Assembly (NCBI RefSeq): GCF_036898095.1
Contig: NC_090744.1
Location: 10,848,659 to 10,912,658 of the forward strand
Direction: 5' to 3'
Origin: Palaemon carinicauda
Lineage: Eukaryota > Arthropoda > Malacostraca > Decapoda > Palaemonidae
DNA length: 64,000 nucleotides
Shown here: positions 33,837-43,124 of the stretch, in pieces
Position numbering within the stretch: position 1 is the stretch's first letter
Layout: each line of letters starts with the position of its first letter
The notes under the pieces: model-generated
The model's database searches: none
What the model saw: only the letters and a program-made list of their open reading frames with translations
Told to the model about the DNA's origin: nothing
Position numbers and translations under genes: made by a program

Positions 33837-36189
33837 GTGTATCGGTGTGTGTTTGGTTATTGTCCCGCTATGCAGACACGTCCATTTATTGAAGGCCGCC
33901 GTTGCGGTACCTTCATGTCGTCCGTGGAGACGACCCACACCCTTTATGCCCGGTTTGCCGGGGAAGTCAGTGTTCGCAGGACAACACCTGTTCCGAGTGT
34001 AGGTAGTAGCCTTCCTCCCAGTGGGAGAGGTTTGTGCGTAAGAAGAAGAAGTCTAAACGCGAATCTTCGCTTTTGGGGTCTTCCTCGAAATCGAAGAAAT
34101 CGCAGGCTTCTGCTTCCTCTATGACAAAATCTCTGCCCGAAGCTAATTCTCGACCAGGCCCTTCTGGGGCACGGTAGAGCAGTAGCGCAGGGCTTGTGAC
34201 TCCAGGTCAAACCTGTGGGATAGGCAACGGTGGCGGCTCCCCTAGTGAGTCGGTTCCTTCTCTTCCCCCAGGGAGTGCCTGTTCCTTTCCAAACCTTGTG
34301 TCTTTGTTGCCATCGCTGGGCGTCGATGGTCCCCCTTCAAAGGAAGTTCTCTTCAAGCTCCTCCGAAGGGGAGCAGAGAGAAGGCGGTCATCTCCTCCCT
34401 CTGCGGAGGTCGATCTTCCTCTTGTGGGCGCAGGCGCTGTTGCCCGTCGGTCAGGCCGAGAGTCTGGTTCCGACGCCGAGGAGTTAGCTAACCCACCAGG
34501 GGCAGTGGCAGGGCTCTCTCCAAGGCAAGCTTCTCCTTCGGGGGAACATATCTCTTGTTCGGGAAAGAAGATTGCTTTTTTACATCGGCAATCTCCTTAT
34601 GCTTTTGGTTCTGCTCCAGGGGCGGAAAGAGAACCTTGTTATAAGCGTAGTTCTCCTTATGGTGAACTCTCCTCCCCTGCGGAGGAATTATCTGTAGACC
34701 TTGATCAGTCTCCCCCTCGGGCGGAATCTGTTGAACGTTCCTCTCTGGAGGTTCGTAGAGTGGAGGGGTGGGTAACCCCTCCACCGTGGACGTACTCCTC
34801 CTCGGGCTATGATGAGATGTCTTTTTGAACCTGCTGGTTCTCCTCACGTTGACCTTTCTGGGTCTCGTGACGATCACCCTTTGGGCTGGCGTGATCATGA
34901 GCCTTCGGGCTCTCGTCATATTGATCCTGCAGGTTCTCATGACAGCAGGAGTCCTTCAGGTGTCCTTCGGGCTCTCGCGACTTGAAACCTTCGGGTTTCT
35001 GTTACGATGGTAACGTTGAACCTCCGGGTTCTCGTACCGTCAATCACGCTGATCCTTCGGGGTCTCGTGACAGAGGAACCTCGGTTCCTTGTTAGGTTGA
35101 CCCTTCGGGGTCTCGTGACAGAGGAACCTCGGTTCCTTGTTAGGTTGACCCTTCGGGGTCTCGTGACAGAGGAACCTCGGTTCCTTGTTAGGTTGACCCT
35201 TCGGGGTCTCGTAACGTGAGTTACACTGAACCCTTTGGCTCTTGTAACTTTAGTCACACTAACACTTCGGTGTTTTGTGACTGGGAAAGTTCGGTCTCTC
35301 ATTGCGCTGACTCTTCCGGGTCTCGCAACACAGGCTACGTTGGGCCTTTGGTCCCTCGTACCCTTAGTTACGTTGACCCTCCGGGGTCTCGTGACAAAGA
35401 AACTTTAGTTTCTCGTTGCGTTGATTCTTCGGGTTCGGGCAATACTGTTCACGCTGAACTTTCGGATTCTCATGACCATAGTCATTCTTTTTATGACAGT
35501 TTTCAAACTCTCGTTGTGTTGATCGTTCTCGCTCACACAACACAAGCTATCGTGAACCTTCGGGTGAGCGTAGAAGTAAGTTCTCTCACCAACCTGAGAG
35601 CTCTTGTGCACACGACCGATTTGGCATGCACGACTAACTTGTCGCACGCAAACAAAATGGCGAACATGGCGCGCGGATTCATCCTATGGCACGCCATATG
35701 CGCGTACATTCTATTTCTCGCCATGCACTCGAACAACCTTATGCGTGCCACGAGCGCGAAAAAGGAGCACGCAATCAGGAAGGGCGCGCGCACGAGCACC
35801 CTTCCGCCTACCAACAGTTTGGTGCACGAGCATGTGACCATCTTGGTGCTCACAATCAGTCTCTCAAGCCTCTTAGGCCTCAACAGAGACAACAGTCGCC
35901 TGTGCAACCGAGCCCAGATCCTATCCCTAAGGGTAGGCCTGTGCCAATCTTGCCTGTAGGGAAGCCTCCCTCAGGCAAGAGGGTTAGGAAACCTGCCCAG
36001 GTTCTTAAACCCAGGGAGCAGTGCCTTCCTAAGGACCTCCCCCTTAGTTCCTCGGGAGCCCGTGACCCCCAGTGGCTTAGCGCCTTATTCAATGTAATGC
36101 ACCAAGCCATGAAAGGAGTCGTTCCCCTCTCCCAGTCCTTGGGCTCAAGCCCAAAAATATATTTTCCTATGTCAAAATCCCCTATGTAA
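33837..36189 (+). pseudogene. extended DIRS gag relic continuing beyond the array
   Basis: Starts like the gag pieces of units 1 and 2 (CGTFMSSVE, Cys-rich cluster) but is not cut by Tigger at 34350. A Pro/Ser/Arg-rich frame runs 34196-34828. A repeat-rich zone follows (34820-35560) in which a DPSGSRD-like phrase recurs. The frames 35216-35959 and 35686-36189 come next, the latter reading GRPVPILPVGKPPSGKRVRKP. Retrotransposon gag proteins package RNA. Frame changes and stops show this copy is dead. It shows what lay beyond the break point in the ancestral element. Confidence 0.55.
35060..35219 (+). repeat. 48-bp repeat, three full copies, inside gag
   Basis: Full copies of a 48-bp unit begin at 35060, 35108 and 35156, and a partial one at 35204. 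Forty-eight bases keep the frame (16 codons: VTEEPRFLVRLTLRGL in one frame; a stop-containing DPSGSRD phrase in the likely gag frame). The copies are identical, so the expansion is recent. More diverged versions extend on both sides. Confidence 0.92.
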
Positions 36190-36299
36190 CCTGGATAATG
36201 ACATACTTCTCGGCCACTCCATAACTTAGTTGTTTTCATATTCTTTTCTAACAATTTTTGCGCTTGATTCTGAGGAGACTCCACAAGCGATTATGTTTT

Positions 36300-36415
36300 C
36301 CCCTGGTAAACCCGGCTGAAACAATAACAGGTTTATATGCATGTTGTCTGTGGAGCCTTATCATCCCTGTCTGTTTTGCCGGGGCCTTCACTGCTTGCAA
36401 TCATCCTCCTGTGAC
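36300..36415 (+). pseudogene. third gag-type Cys cluster, interrupted by a repeat
   Basis: The frame reads CMLSVEPYHPCLFCRGLHCLQSSSC, split here as CMLSVEPYHP and CLFCRGLHCLQSSSC: CxxC-x4-C-x5-C with the last CxxC pair cut off by the ATT microsatellite at 36416. It has the same spacing as the gag clusters at 18215 and 45.3 kb. It is probably the N-terminus of another DIRS gag that resumes at 37081. Confidence 0.5.
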
Positions 36416-36416
36416 A

Positions 36417-36469
<53 letters not shown>
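36416..36469. repeat. (ATT)n microsatellite tail
   Basis: About 18 ATT units leading directly into the forward dispersed repeat at 36470. Confidence 0.97.
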
Positions 36470-36470
<1 letters not shown>

Positions 36471-37078
36471 TTTCTAAGCTACAACCCTAGTTGGAAAAGC
36501 AGGATGCTATAAGCCCAGGGGCTCCAACAGGAAAAAAAGCCCATTGAGGAAAGGAAACAAGGAAAAATAGAATTTTAAGAACAGTAACATCATCTAAATA
36601 GATATTTCCTATATAAACTATAAAAACTTTAACATTACAAGAGAAAGAGAAACCAGATAGAATAGTCAGCCCAAGTGTACCCTCGAGCAAGAGAACTCTA
36701 ACCCAAGACAGTGGAAGACCATGGTACAGAGGCTATGGCACTATCCAAGACTAGAGAACAATGGTTTGATTTTGGAGTGTCCTTCTCCTAGAAAAGCTGC
36801 TTAACATAGCTAAAGAGTCTCTTCTACCCTTACCAAGAGGAAAGTAGCCACTGAACAATTACAGTGCACTAGTTAACCACTTGGGTGAAGAAGAATTGTT
36901 TGGTAATCAGTGTTGCCAGGTGGTAGAATCTGTAAAGAATATGCCAAACTATTCGGTGTATATGTAGGCAAAGTGAAAATGAACCGTAACCAAAGAGAAG
37001 GATCCAATGTAGTACTGTCTGGCCAGTCAAAGGACCCCATAACTATCTAGCGGTAGTATCTCAACGGGTGTACAGTAT
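36470..37078 (+). repeat. (TTA)n-tailed dispersed repeat, forward reference copy
   Basis: The most complete forward copy, about 610 bp. In order it carries ACAACCCTAGTTGGAAAAGC, AGCCCAGGGGCTCCAACAGG, AGAACAGTAACAT, the CCAAGACAGTGGAAGACCAT block, GAACAATGGTTTGATTTTGG, CACTGAACAATTACAGTGC, and TACTGTCTGGCCAGTCAAAG near the end. There is no open frame. The microsatellite at its left end suggests a SINE-like or other reverse-transcribed element. No pol III boxes were found. Confidence 0.85.
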
Positions 37079-37080
37079 CC

Positions 37081-37480
37081 GACTTGGCAATGCTTTATCT
37101 ATTATCAAAGAAACTCTTTAGCTCTGTCTTTTCTCCTTTAGCTTCTGGACCTTTTGCGCCTTCTTCGGGTTTCTCCCCATGGGACCAAGAATGCGCTGCT
37201 TCTTCAGAGAAACATCGAGAACAACAACTGGAAATACGACAGTCGAGGAGAAAATTCATGGTGGGCGTAGGATTGTCGAGCTTGCACGATGATGTGGTTA
37301 GACCGTCTCCTCAAAGCTCTCTCTGTCACCCATCTCCTGCTGTTCAGTCCCACTGAGATCGGTCGCCGCGAGCTCGGCCTGTATGCGCACGTTCACCATG
37401 TAATCGGACAACACTATGCGACAATGCCTCTCGCACTTACTCTTCCTGTGATCTTGACATATAAGTCATAGGGCATCTGC
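37081..37480 (+). pseudogene. gag relic downstream of the inserted repeat
   Basis: The frame 37084-37356 reads FSPLASGPFAPSSGFSPWDQ, then SEKHREQQLEIRQSRRK. It is Ser/Pro/Arg-rich like the other gag pieces and probably continues the Cys cluster at 36300-36415. Stops follow. Confidence 0.4.
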
Positions 37481-38495
37481 CACTTACTTCTCCTTGACAT
37501 TGTAGGTCAACGTACCAAGTTCTTCTAACACTCAATTCCTCCTTGCGATGATGCTGGTCAACGACACTTGAGCTTTCCACACGCTGAGACCTTTCAACTC
37601 GTCCTCTTGTTGAGCCGAGGCGAGTGACCTCACAGGATTGCTCTGAACCCTCATGGGGACATTAAGATGCCACATCGCATGTACATAATCATTAGTAAGA
37701 CTCATCGCCACTTAACGATATGACTTCAAGCGTGCCATGAACTAGTGGCACTTTGGTCTCCAAGGAGTCAGACCCTCAGGCCGTCTAACCATTTTTTCAT
37801 GACATCGCCCTGATTCTATTAATTAGCTTTCAGTTTTCACTTTCTCTGTGTATTCCTTTGTTTTTCACACAATACAAAATGTCAATCAAGCAGGTTGACA
37901 GGTGACGTTGTTGATCCCCGGCCAAGAGTCATGAGCCTGACAGCTAGCGATGTTGTTATAGTTAGGATTGGTTGAGGGTCAAAGGACTCAGGTTTATAAT
38001 GTATCATCATCATCATCTCCTCCTATGCCTGTTGACACAAAGGGCCTCAAATCTCAATGAAGTCATTGGCACTAGGGTGACGGATTGTGTTTAAGGCGAT
38101 GTACAAACTGTCTCTTTGTCTTTTACGCCTGATGCCTGGGGGTTGATCTTACTAGAATTAGTATGTACCGGCAGGGGTCACTTGCCTTAGACAGGCATTT
38201 TGCATCACAAGGAACTGGCTACCCTTTGATGTATCTAGCCAATGAATCCTCTCTACTGTAATTTATAGTTAGGAAAAATAGAAATTACTTTTAAAAGTTG
38301 TGATTTTAAAACTATGAAATAAGTTTATAAGGGTTACAATGTTCTTGTCTTTCGTGAAAATCTATTCAAGAGAATTTATATTATTTCAGCTTTTGTGTAG
38401 TTGCCAAGATTTTAATTGAGTACAGTACATTACATCTGAACATTGGTCTACGTCCTATTGATATGTCTGTATTTTTGTGCGATTAATTCCGTTAT
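37481..38495. other. unassigned, probably decayed retroelement
   Basis: No frame of note. A TTAGGAAAAATAGAAATTAC phrase at 38271-38290 resembles the end regions of the array's DIRS relics, so part of this may be a decayed DIRS 3' end. The rest is anonymous. Confidence 0.35.
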
Positions 38496-38518
38496 NNNNN
38501 NNNNNNNNNNNNNNNNNN
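38496..38518. other. assembly gap (23 N)
   Basis: Twenty-three undetermined bases. The true length of the missing sequence is unknown, so distances across this point should not be trusted. Confidence 1.
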
Positions 38519-38616
38519 TCATTCTTACTCTCAACTACCTGTATATTAGCTTGCTGTCTTGTTGAATAAACTATCACATGCATCTCTCCCCTCTGTAAGA
38601 ACCTAACAGAATTGAA

Positions 38617-38905
38617 GGTGCAAAAAAAGAAGACAGAAATAATGGAATAAAGGATGGCACACATTATTAAGAAAATGTTTAGAATTCAAAGTACAGAAAA
38701 AGATGGAAATAATGAAAGAAAGGATTGCATACATTAAAAAAATATGAAGAGTTGAGGGTGCAGAAAAAGAAGACGGAAATAATGAAAAAAATTATAGCAT
38801 ACATTAAGAAAATGTGAAGAGCTGAGGTGCAGAAAAAAAAATGGAAATAATTAAAGAAAGGATAGCAGACATTATTGAGAAAATGTTTAGAATTGAAGGT
38901 GCAGT
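38617..38905 (+). repeat. minisatellite, about 4 x 70-74 bp
   Basis: Four diverged copies start at GTGCAAAAAAAGAAGAC, GTACAGAAAAAGATGG, GTGCAGAAAAAGAAGAC and GTGCAGAAAAAAAAATGG. Each continues through GGAAATAATGAAA..AAGGAT and ACATTAAGAAAATGT. It passes into the 45-bp minisatellite. Confidence 0.8.
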
Positions 38906-38929
38906 AGATAAAAAAGGGAATGTCATGAT

Positions 38930-39232
38930 AAAGGGATTCAAAGATACAGTATTTAAAAAACCAAATGTCATGAGTTGGGGATTCAAAGGTACAGTATTTA
39001 AAAAAGTGAATGTCATGATAAAGGGATTCAAAGGTACAGTATTTGAAAAAGCGAATGTCATGATAAAAGGGATTCAAAGGTACAGTATTTGAAAAAGTGA
39101 ATGTCATGAGTTAGGGATTCAAAGGTACAGTATTTGAAAAAGCGAATGTCATGATAAAAGGGATTCAAAGGTACAGTATTTGAAAAAGCGAATGTCATGA
39201 TTAAGGGATTCAAAGGTACAGTATTTGAAAAA
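38930..39232 (+). repeat. 45-46-bp minisatellite, left half
   Basis: About seven copies of a unit beginning GGGATTCAAAGGTACAGTAT and continuing TTGAAAAAGCGAATGTCATG plus a variable end (ATAAA, AGTTA). Broken off after TTGAAAAA by the DIRS element. The other half is at 45774-45960. Confidence 0.92.
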
Positions 39233-39269
39233 TGTTATTTTCATTAGTAAAATAAATTTTTGAATATAC

Positions 39270-39422
39270 TTACCCGATGATCATGTAGCTGTCAACTCCG
39301 TTGCCCGACAAAAATCTACGGTCGGGATACGCCAGCGATCGCTATCCAGGTGGGGGTGTACACAACAGCGCCATCTGTGAGCAGGTACTCAAGTACTTCT
39401 TGTCAACAAGAACTCAATTTTC
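39270..39422 (+). repeat. DIRS copy 1 terminal inverted repeat, left (element 3' end)
   Basis: Pairs with 45608-45757 in reverse complement over about 150 bp. It includes GATGATCATGTAGCTGTCAA, GGATACGCCAGCGATCGCTA and ACAGCGCCATCTGTGAGCAG. The outermost 37 bases (39233-39269) do not match the other end. They match the internal complementary region instead. Confidence 0.93.
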
Positions 39423-39471
39423 TCCTCGGTCCACTGGTTCTCTATGGGGAGGAAGGGCGGGTTCTTTAATT

Positions 39472-39562
39472 CATGATCATCAGGTAAGTATATTCAAAAA
39501 TTTATTTTACTAATGAAAATAACATTTTTCAATATTAATCTTACCCGATGATCATGTAGCTG
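39472..39562 (+). repeat. DIRS copy 1 internal complementary region
   Basis: Two abutting parts. 39472-39524 is the reverse complement of the left end starting at 39233. 39525-39562 is the reverse complement of the right end finishing at 45773. It is therefore complementary to the junction formed when the two ends meet in a circle, the defining feature of DIRS1-type elements. It lies just past the recombinase gene at the element's 3' side. Confidence 0.92.
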
Positions 39563-39963
39563 ATTCACACCCAGGGGGGTGGGTGGAGACCAGCATACAT
39601 GTTAACAAAGAAGCTAAGTATCCCGTATTTCATTTTATCAGTTATTCAAAATAACAAACATAAAATAAATAAGTACCTGGTAAGGAAGTCGACTTGAACC
39701 ATTACTCTGCCTTTTTTAAGTACGTCTTCCTTACTGAGCCTAGTGGTCCTCTTAGGATGCTGAACGACTCCTAGGTGCTGAAGTATAAAGGGCTGCAACC
39801 CATACTAAAGGACCTCATCACAACCTCTAACCTAGGCGCTTCTCAAGAAAGAATTTGACCACCCGCCAAATCAACCAGGATGCGGAAGGCTTCTTAGCCG
39901 ACCGTACAACCCAAAGAACAACAATAAAAAGTATTCAAGAGAAAGGTTAAAAAGGTTATGGGA

Positions 39964-41157
39964 TTATGGGAATGTAGTGGCTGAGCCCTCACCTACTACT
40001 GCACTCGCTGCTACGAATGGTCCCAGGGTGTAGCAGTTCTCGTAAAGAGACTGGACATCTTTGAGATAGAATGATGCGAACACTGACTTGCTCCTCCAAT
40101 AGGTTGCATCCATAACACTCTGCAGAGAACGGTTCTGTTTGAAGGCCACTGAAGTAGCCACAGCTCTCACTTCATGTGTCCTTACCTTCAGCAAAGCAAG
40201 GTCTTCTTCCTTCAGATGAGAATGTGCTTCTCTAATCAGAAGCCTGATGTAGTGAGAAACTGCGTTCTTAGACATCGGTAGAGAAGGCTTCTTGATAGCA
40301 CACCATAAAGCTTCTGATTGTCCTCGTAATGGCTTTGACCTTCTTAAATAGTACCTTAGAGCTCTAACTGGGCAAAGTACTCTCTCTAGTTCGTTCCCCA
40401 CCAAGTTGGACAGGCTTGGGATCTCGAACGACTTAGGCCAAGGACGGGAAGGAAGCTCGTTTTTAGCCAAAAAACCGAGCTGCAAGGAACATGTAGCCGT
40501 TTCAGATGTGAAACCTATGTTCCTGCTGAAGGCGTGGATCTCACTTACTCTTTTAGCTGTTGCTAAGCACACGAGGAAAAGAGTTTTTAATGTGAGGTCC
40601 TTAAAAGAGGCTGATTGGAGCGGTTCAAATCTTGGTGACATTAGGAACCTTAAGACCATATCTAGATTCCAGCCTGGAGTGGACAACCGACGTTCCTTTG
40701 AGGTCTCAAAAGACCTAAGGAGGTCCTGTAGATCTTTGTTGGTGGAAAGATCCAAGCCTCTGTGGCGGAAAACCGCTACCAACATACTTCTGTAACCCTT
40801 GATCGTAGGAGCTGATAGGGATCTTACGTTCCTTAGATGTAACAGGAAGTCAGCAATCTGGGTTACAGTGGTACTGGTTGAGGAAACTGCATTGGCCTTG
40901 CACCAGCTTCGGAAGACTTCCCATTTAGACTGATAGACTCTGAGAGTGGATGTCCTCCTTGCTCTGGCAATCGCTCTGGCTGCCTCCTTCGAAAAGCCTC
41001 TAGCTCTAGAGAGTCTTTCGATAGTCTGAAGGCAGTCAGACGAAGAGCGTGGAGGTTTGGGTGTACCTTCTTTACGTGAGGTTGACGCAGAAGGTCCACT
41101 CTTAGAGGAAGAGTCCTGGGAACGTCGACTAGCCATTGCAGTACCTCGGTGAACCAT
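39964..41157 (-). CDS. DIRS tyrosine recombinase, copy 1, apparently intact
   Basis: A 397-residue reading from ATG 41157, chosen because it precedes the recombinase domain; the frame is open to 42867. The N-terminal part has the DNA-binding layout ARRTSTLRVYQSKWEVFRSW, then TVTQIADFLLHLR and TIKGYRSMLVAVFRH. The catalytic residues are in order: Arg in AKRVSEIHAFS (codon 40549-40551), HEVRAVATS with His at 40174-40176 and Arg at 40165-40167, and Tyr in SVFASFYLKD (codon 40066-40068). The enzyme would join the circular DNA copy to the genome in the nucleus. It overlaps the end of the RT-RNase H frame in another phase, as is usual in DIRS elements. Confidence 0.85.
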   Translation of the reverse strand: MVHRGTAMASRRSQDSSSKSGPSASTSRKEGTPKPPRSSSDCLQTIERLSRARGFSKEAARAIARARRTSTLRVYQSKWEVFRSWCKANAVSSTSTTVTQIADFLLHLRNVRSLSAPTIKGYRSMLVAVFRHRGLDLSTNKDLQDLLRSFETSKERRLSTPGWNLDMVLRFLMSPRFEPLQSASFKDLTLKTLFLVCLATAKRVSEIHAFSRNIGFTSETATCSLQLGFLAKNELPSRPWPKSFEIPSLSNLVGNELERVLCPVRALRYYLRRSKPLRGQSEALWCAIKKPSLPMSKNAVSHYIRLLIREAHSHLKEEDLALLKVRTHEVRAVATSVAFKQNRSLQSVMDATYWRSKSVFASFYLKDVQSLYENCYTLGPFVAASAVVGEGSATTFP

Positions 41158-43124
41158 TCTCTCGCGGGCCAGAGGGGAGCAACCAACGTCAGCCGTGTCC
41201 CTTTGTGAGAGGCGAACTTCTGAAGTACCCTGTTGACAATCTTGAACGGCGGGAACGCATACAGGTCGAGATGGGACCAATCCAGCAGAAAGGCATCCAC
41301 GTGAACTGCTGCTGGGTCTGGAATCGGAGAACAATACAATGGGAGCCTCTTGGTCATCGAGGTAGCGAATAGATCTATGGTTGGCTAACCCCACAGGGCC
41401 CATAGTCTGCTGCAAACATTCTTGTGAAGGGTCCACTCTGTGGGGATGACCTGACCCTTCCGGCTGAGGCGATCTGCCATGACATTCATATCGCCCTGAA
41501 TGAACCTCGTTACCAGCGTGAGCTTTCGATCTTTTGACCAAATGAGGAGGTCCCTTGCGATCTCGAACAACTTCCTCGAATGAGTCCCTCCCTGCTTGGA
41601 GATGTAAGCCAAGGCTGTGGTGTTGTCGGAGTTCACCTCCACCACCTTGTTTAGCTGGAGGGACTTGAAGTTTATCAAGGCCAGATGAACCGCCAACAAC
41701 TCCTTGCAATTGATGTGAAGTGTCCTTTGCTCCTGATTCCATGTGCCCGAGCATTCCTGTCCGTCCAGTGTCGCACCCCAGCCCGTGTCCGATGCATCCG
41801 AGAAGAGACGGTGGTCGGGGGTCTGAACAGCTAATGGTAGACCTTCCTTGAGAAGAATGCTGTTCTTTCACCACGTTAGAGTAGACCTCATCTCTTCGGA
41901 AACAGGAACTGAGACCGCCTCTAGCGTCATGTCCTTTATCCAGTGAGCAGCTAGACGATACTGAAGGGGGCGGAGGTAGAGTCTCCCTAACTCGATGAAC
42001 AGGGCCAGCGATGAAAGTGTCCCTGTTAGACTCATCCACTGCCTGACTGAGCATCGGTTCCTTCTCAGCATGCTCTGGATGCATTCTAGGGCTTGATTGA
42101 TCCTTGGGGCCGACGGAAAAGCCCGAAAAGCTCGACTCTGAAGATCCATACCCAGGTAGACAATGGTCTGGGATGGGACGAGCTGGGACTTCTCTAAATT
42201 GACCAGGAGGCCCAGTTCCTTGGTCAGATCCATAGTCCATCTGAGATTCTCCAGACAGCGACGACTTGTGGGAGCTCTTAAAAGCCAGTCGTCTCAATAG
42301 AGGGAGGCTCTGATGTCTGCCAAGTGAAGGAATTTCGCAATATTCCTCATCAGTCTGGTAAACACAAGAGGTGCCGTGCTTAGGCCAAAGCACAGGGCTT
42401 GGAACTGGTACACAACCTTTCCAAAGACGAATCTTAGGAAAGGTTGGGAGTCTGGATGGATGGGGACGTGAAAGTACGCGTCTTTCAGGTCTAACGAGAC
42501 CATCCAGTCCTCCTGCCTGACCGCTGCTAGGACCGACTTCGTCGTCTCCATCGTGAACGTCTGCTTGGTGACAAAAGCATTGAGAGCACTGACGTCCAGC
42601 ACCGGTCTCCAACCTCCTGTCTTCTTGGCTACCAGGAAGAGACGGTTGTAAAAGCCCGGGGATTGATGATCCCGGACTATGACCACCGCTTCCTTTTGTA
42701 GCAAGAGCGACACCTCTTGTTGCAACGCTAGCCTCTTGTCCTTCTCCTTGTAGTTGGGAGAGAGGTTGATGGGAGACGTAGCTAGAGGGGGACTGCGGCA
42801 GAACGGAATTCTGTAACCCTCCCTTAGCCACTTCACAGACTGAGCGTCTGCACCTCTGCTCTCCCAAGCTTGCCAGAAGGTCTTGAGTCTGGCTCCTACT
42901 GCTGTCTGGAGAGGAAGGCAGTCAAAACTTGCCTTTTGCGGACTTGGAACCCTTCTTGGACTTGCCACGGTGACTGTCTGCACGGGTACCTCCTCTGCTG
43001 GAGGCTCTGCCACGAAAGGGCGGGATGAATCTAGAAGCAGGTGTGTCAACTGCTGCAGGGCGGAAGGGTCTAGGCACGGAAGGTAAGGTTTTAGCCTTAC
43101 GTGCAGAAGATGCCATAAGATCAT
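40863..43124 (-). pseudogene. DIRS reverse transcriptase-RNase H, copy 1, three stops
   Basis: One continuous frame except for stops at 42294-42296, 41868-41870 and 41385-41387. The RT domain shows FLVAKKTGGWRPVLDVSALN, LDLKDAYFHVPIH (residues 211-223) and LCFGLSTAP (244-252). The catalytic YxDD box reads Tyr-stop-Asp-Asp, with TGA in place of the second residue. RNase H shows FSDASDTGWGA, then CKELLAVHLAL, DNTTALAYISKQGGTHS and GDMNVMADRLSR, then the WGxPTIDLFAT block, whose x is TAG here but CAG in copy 2. It should copy the element's RNA into DNA and degrade the RNA. As it stands it is inactive unless stops are read through. Confidence 0.9.

Larger units (their letters stand above)
11490..34350 (+). 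repeat. three-unit tandem array, about 8 kb per unit
   Basis: Corresponding landmarks recur head to tail. The gag block lies at 14319, 22285 and 29993 (spacing 7966 and 7708). The exon-like block lies at 12630, 20497 and 28517. The Tigger start codon lies at 18976 and 26940 only. Units run about 11490-19411, 19412-27375 and 27376-34350. Units 1 and 2 are almost identical from about 13.9 to 19.4 kb of unit 1. Unit 3 is more diverged in its middle and nearly identical again at 32.6-33.6 kb. Private differences rule out simple sequence duplication in silico: a TTAA MITE only in unit 2, about 230 extra bases at 13275-13510 only in unit 1, and about 65 bases missing near 20285 in unit 2. Confidence 0.93.

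Noticed and set aside
34488..35302. Minus-strand Arg/Thr-rich frames across the gag repeat zone
   Set aside because: They reflect the repeated GGTCTCGTGAC phrase read backwards. The plus strand carries the gag context.
40406..40795. Plus-strand frames inside the DIRS elements (also 42883-43086, 43187-43459, 44546-44995, 49327-49605)
   Set aside because: They are antisense to recombinase, RT and gag frames with recognisable motifs and have none of their own.
39964..41157. Tyrosine recombinase as a sign of phage or bacterial sequence
   Set aside because: The gene order gag, RT-RNase H, recombinase, with inverted ends and an internal complementary region, identifies a eukaryotic DIRS retrotransposon. 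Flanks are typical animal repeats.
41160..42867. N-terminal half of the 967-residue frame taken as protein
   Set aside because: Over this stretch the conserved RT and RNase H motifs are in a different frame, so this half is most likely a shadow. Only the recombinase part is annotated as coding.
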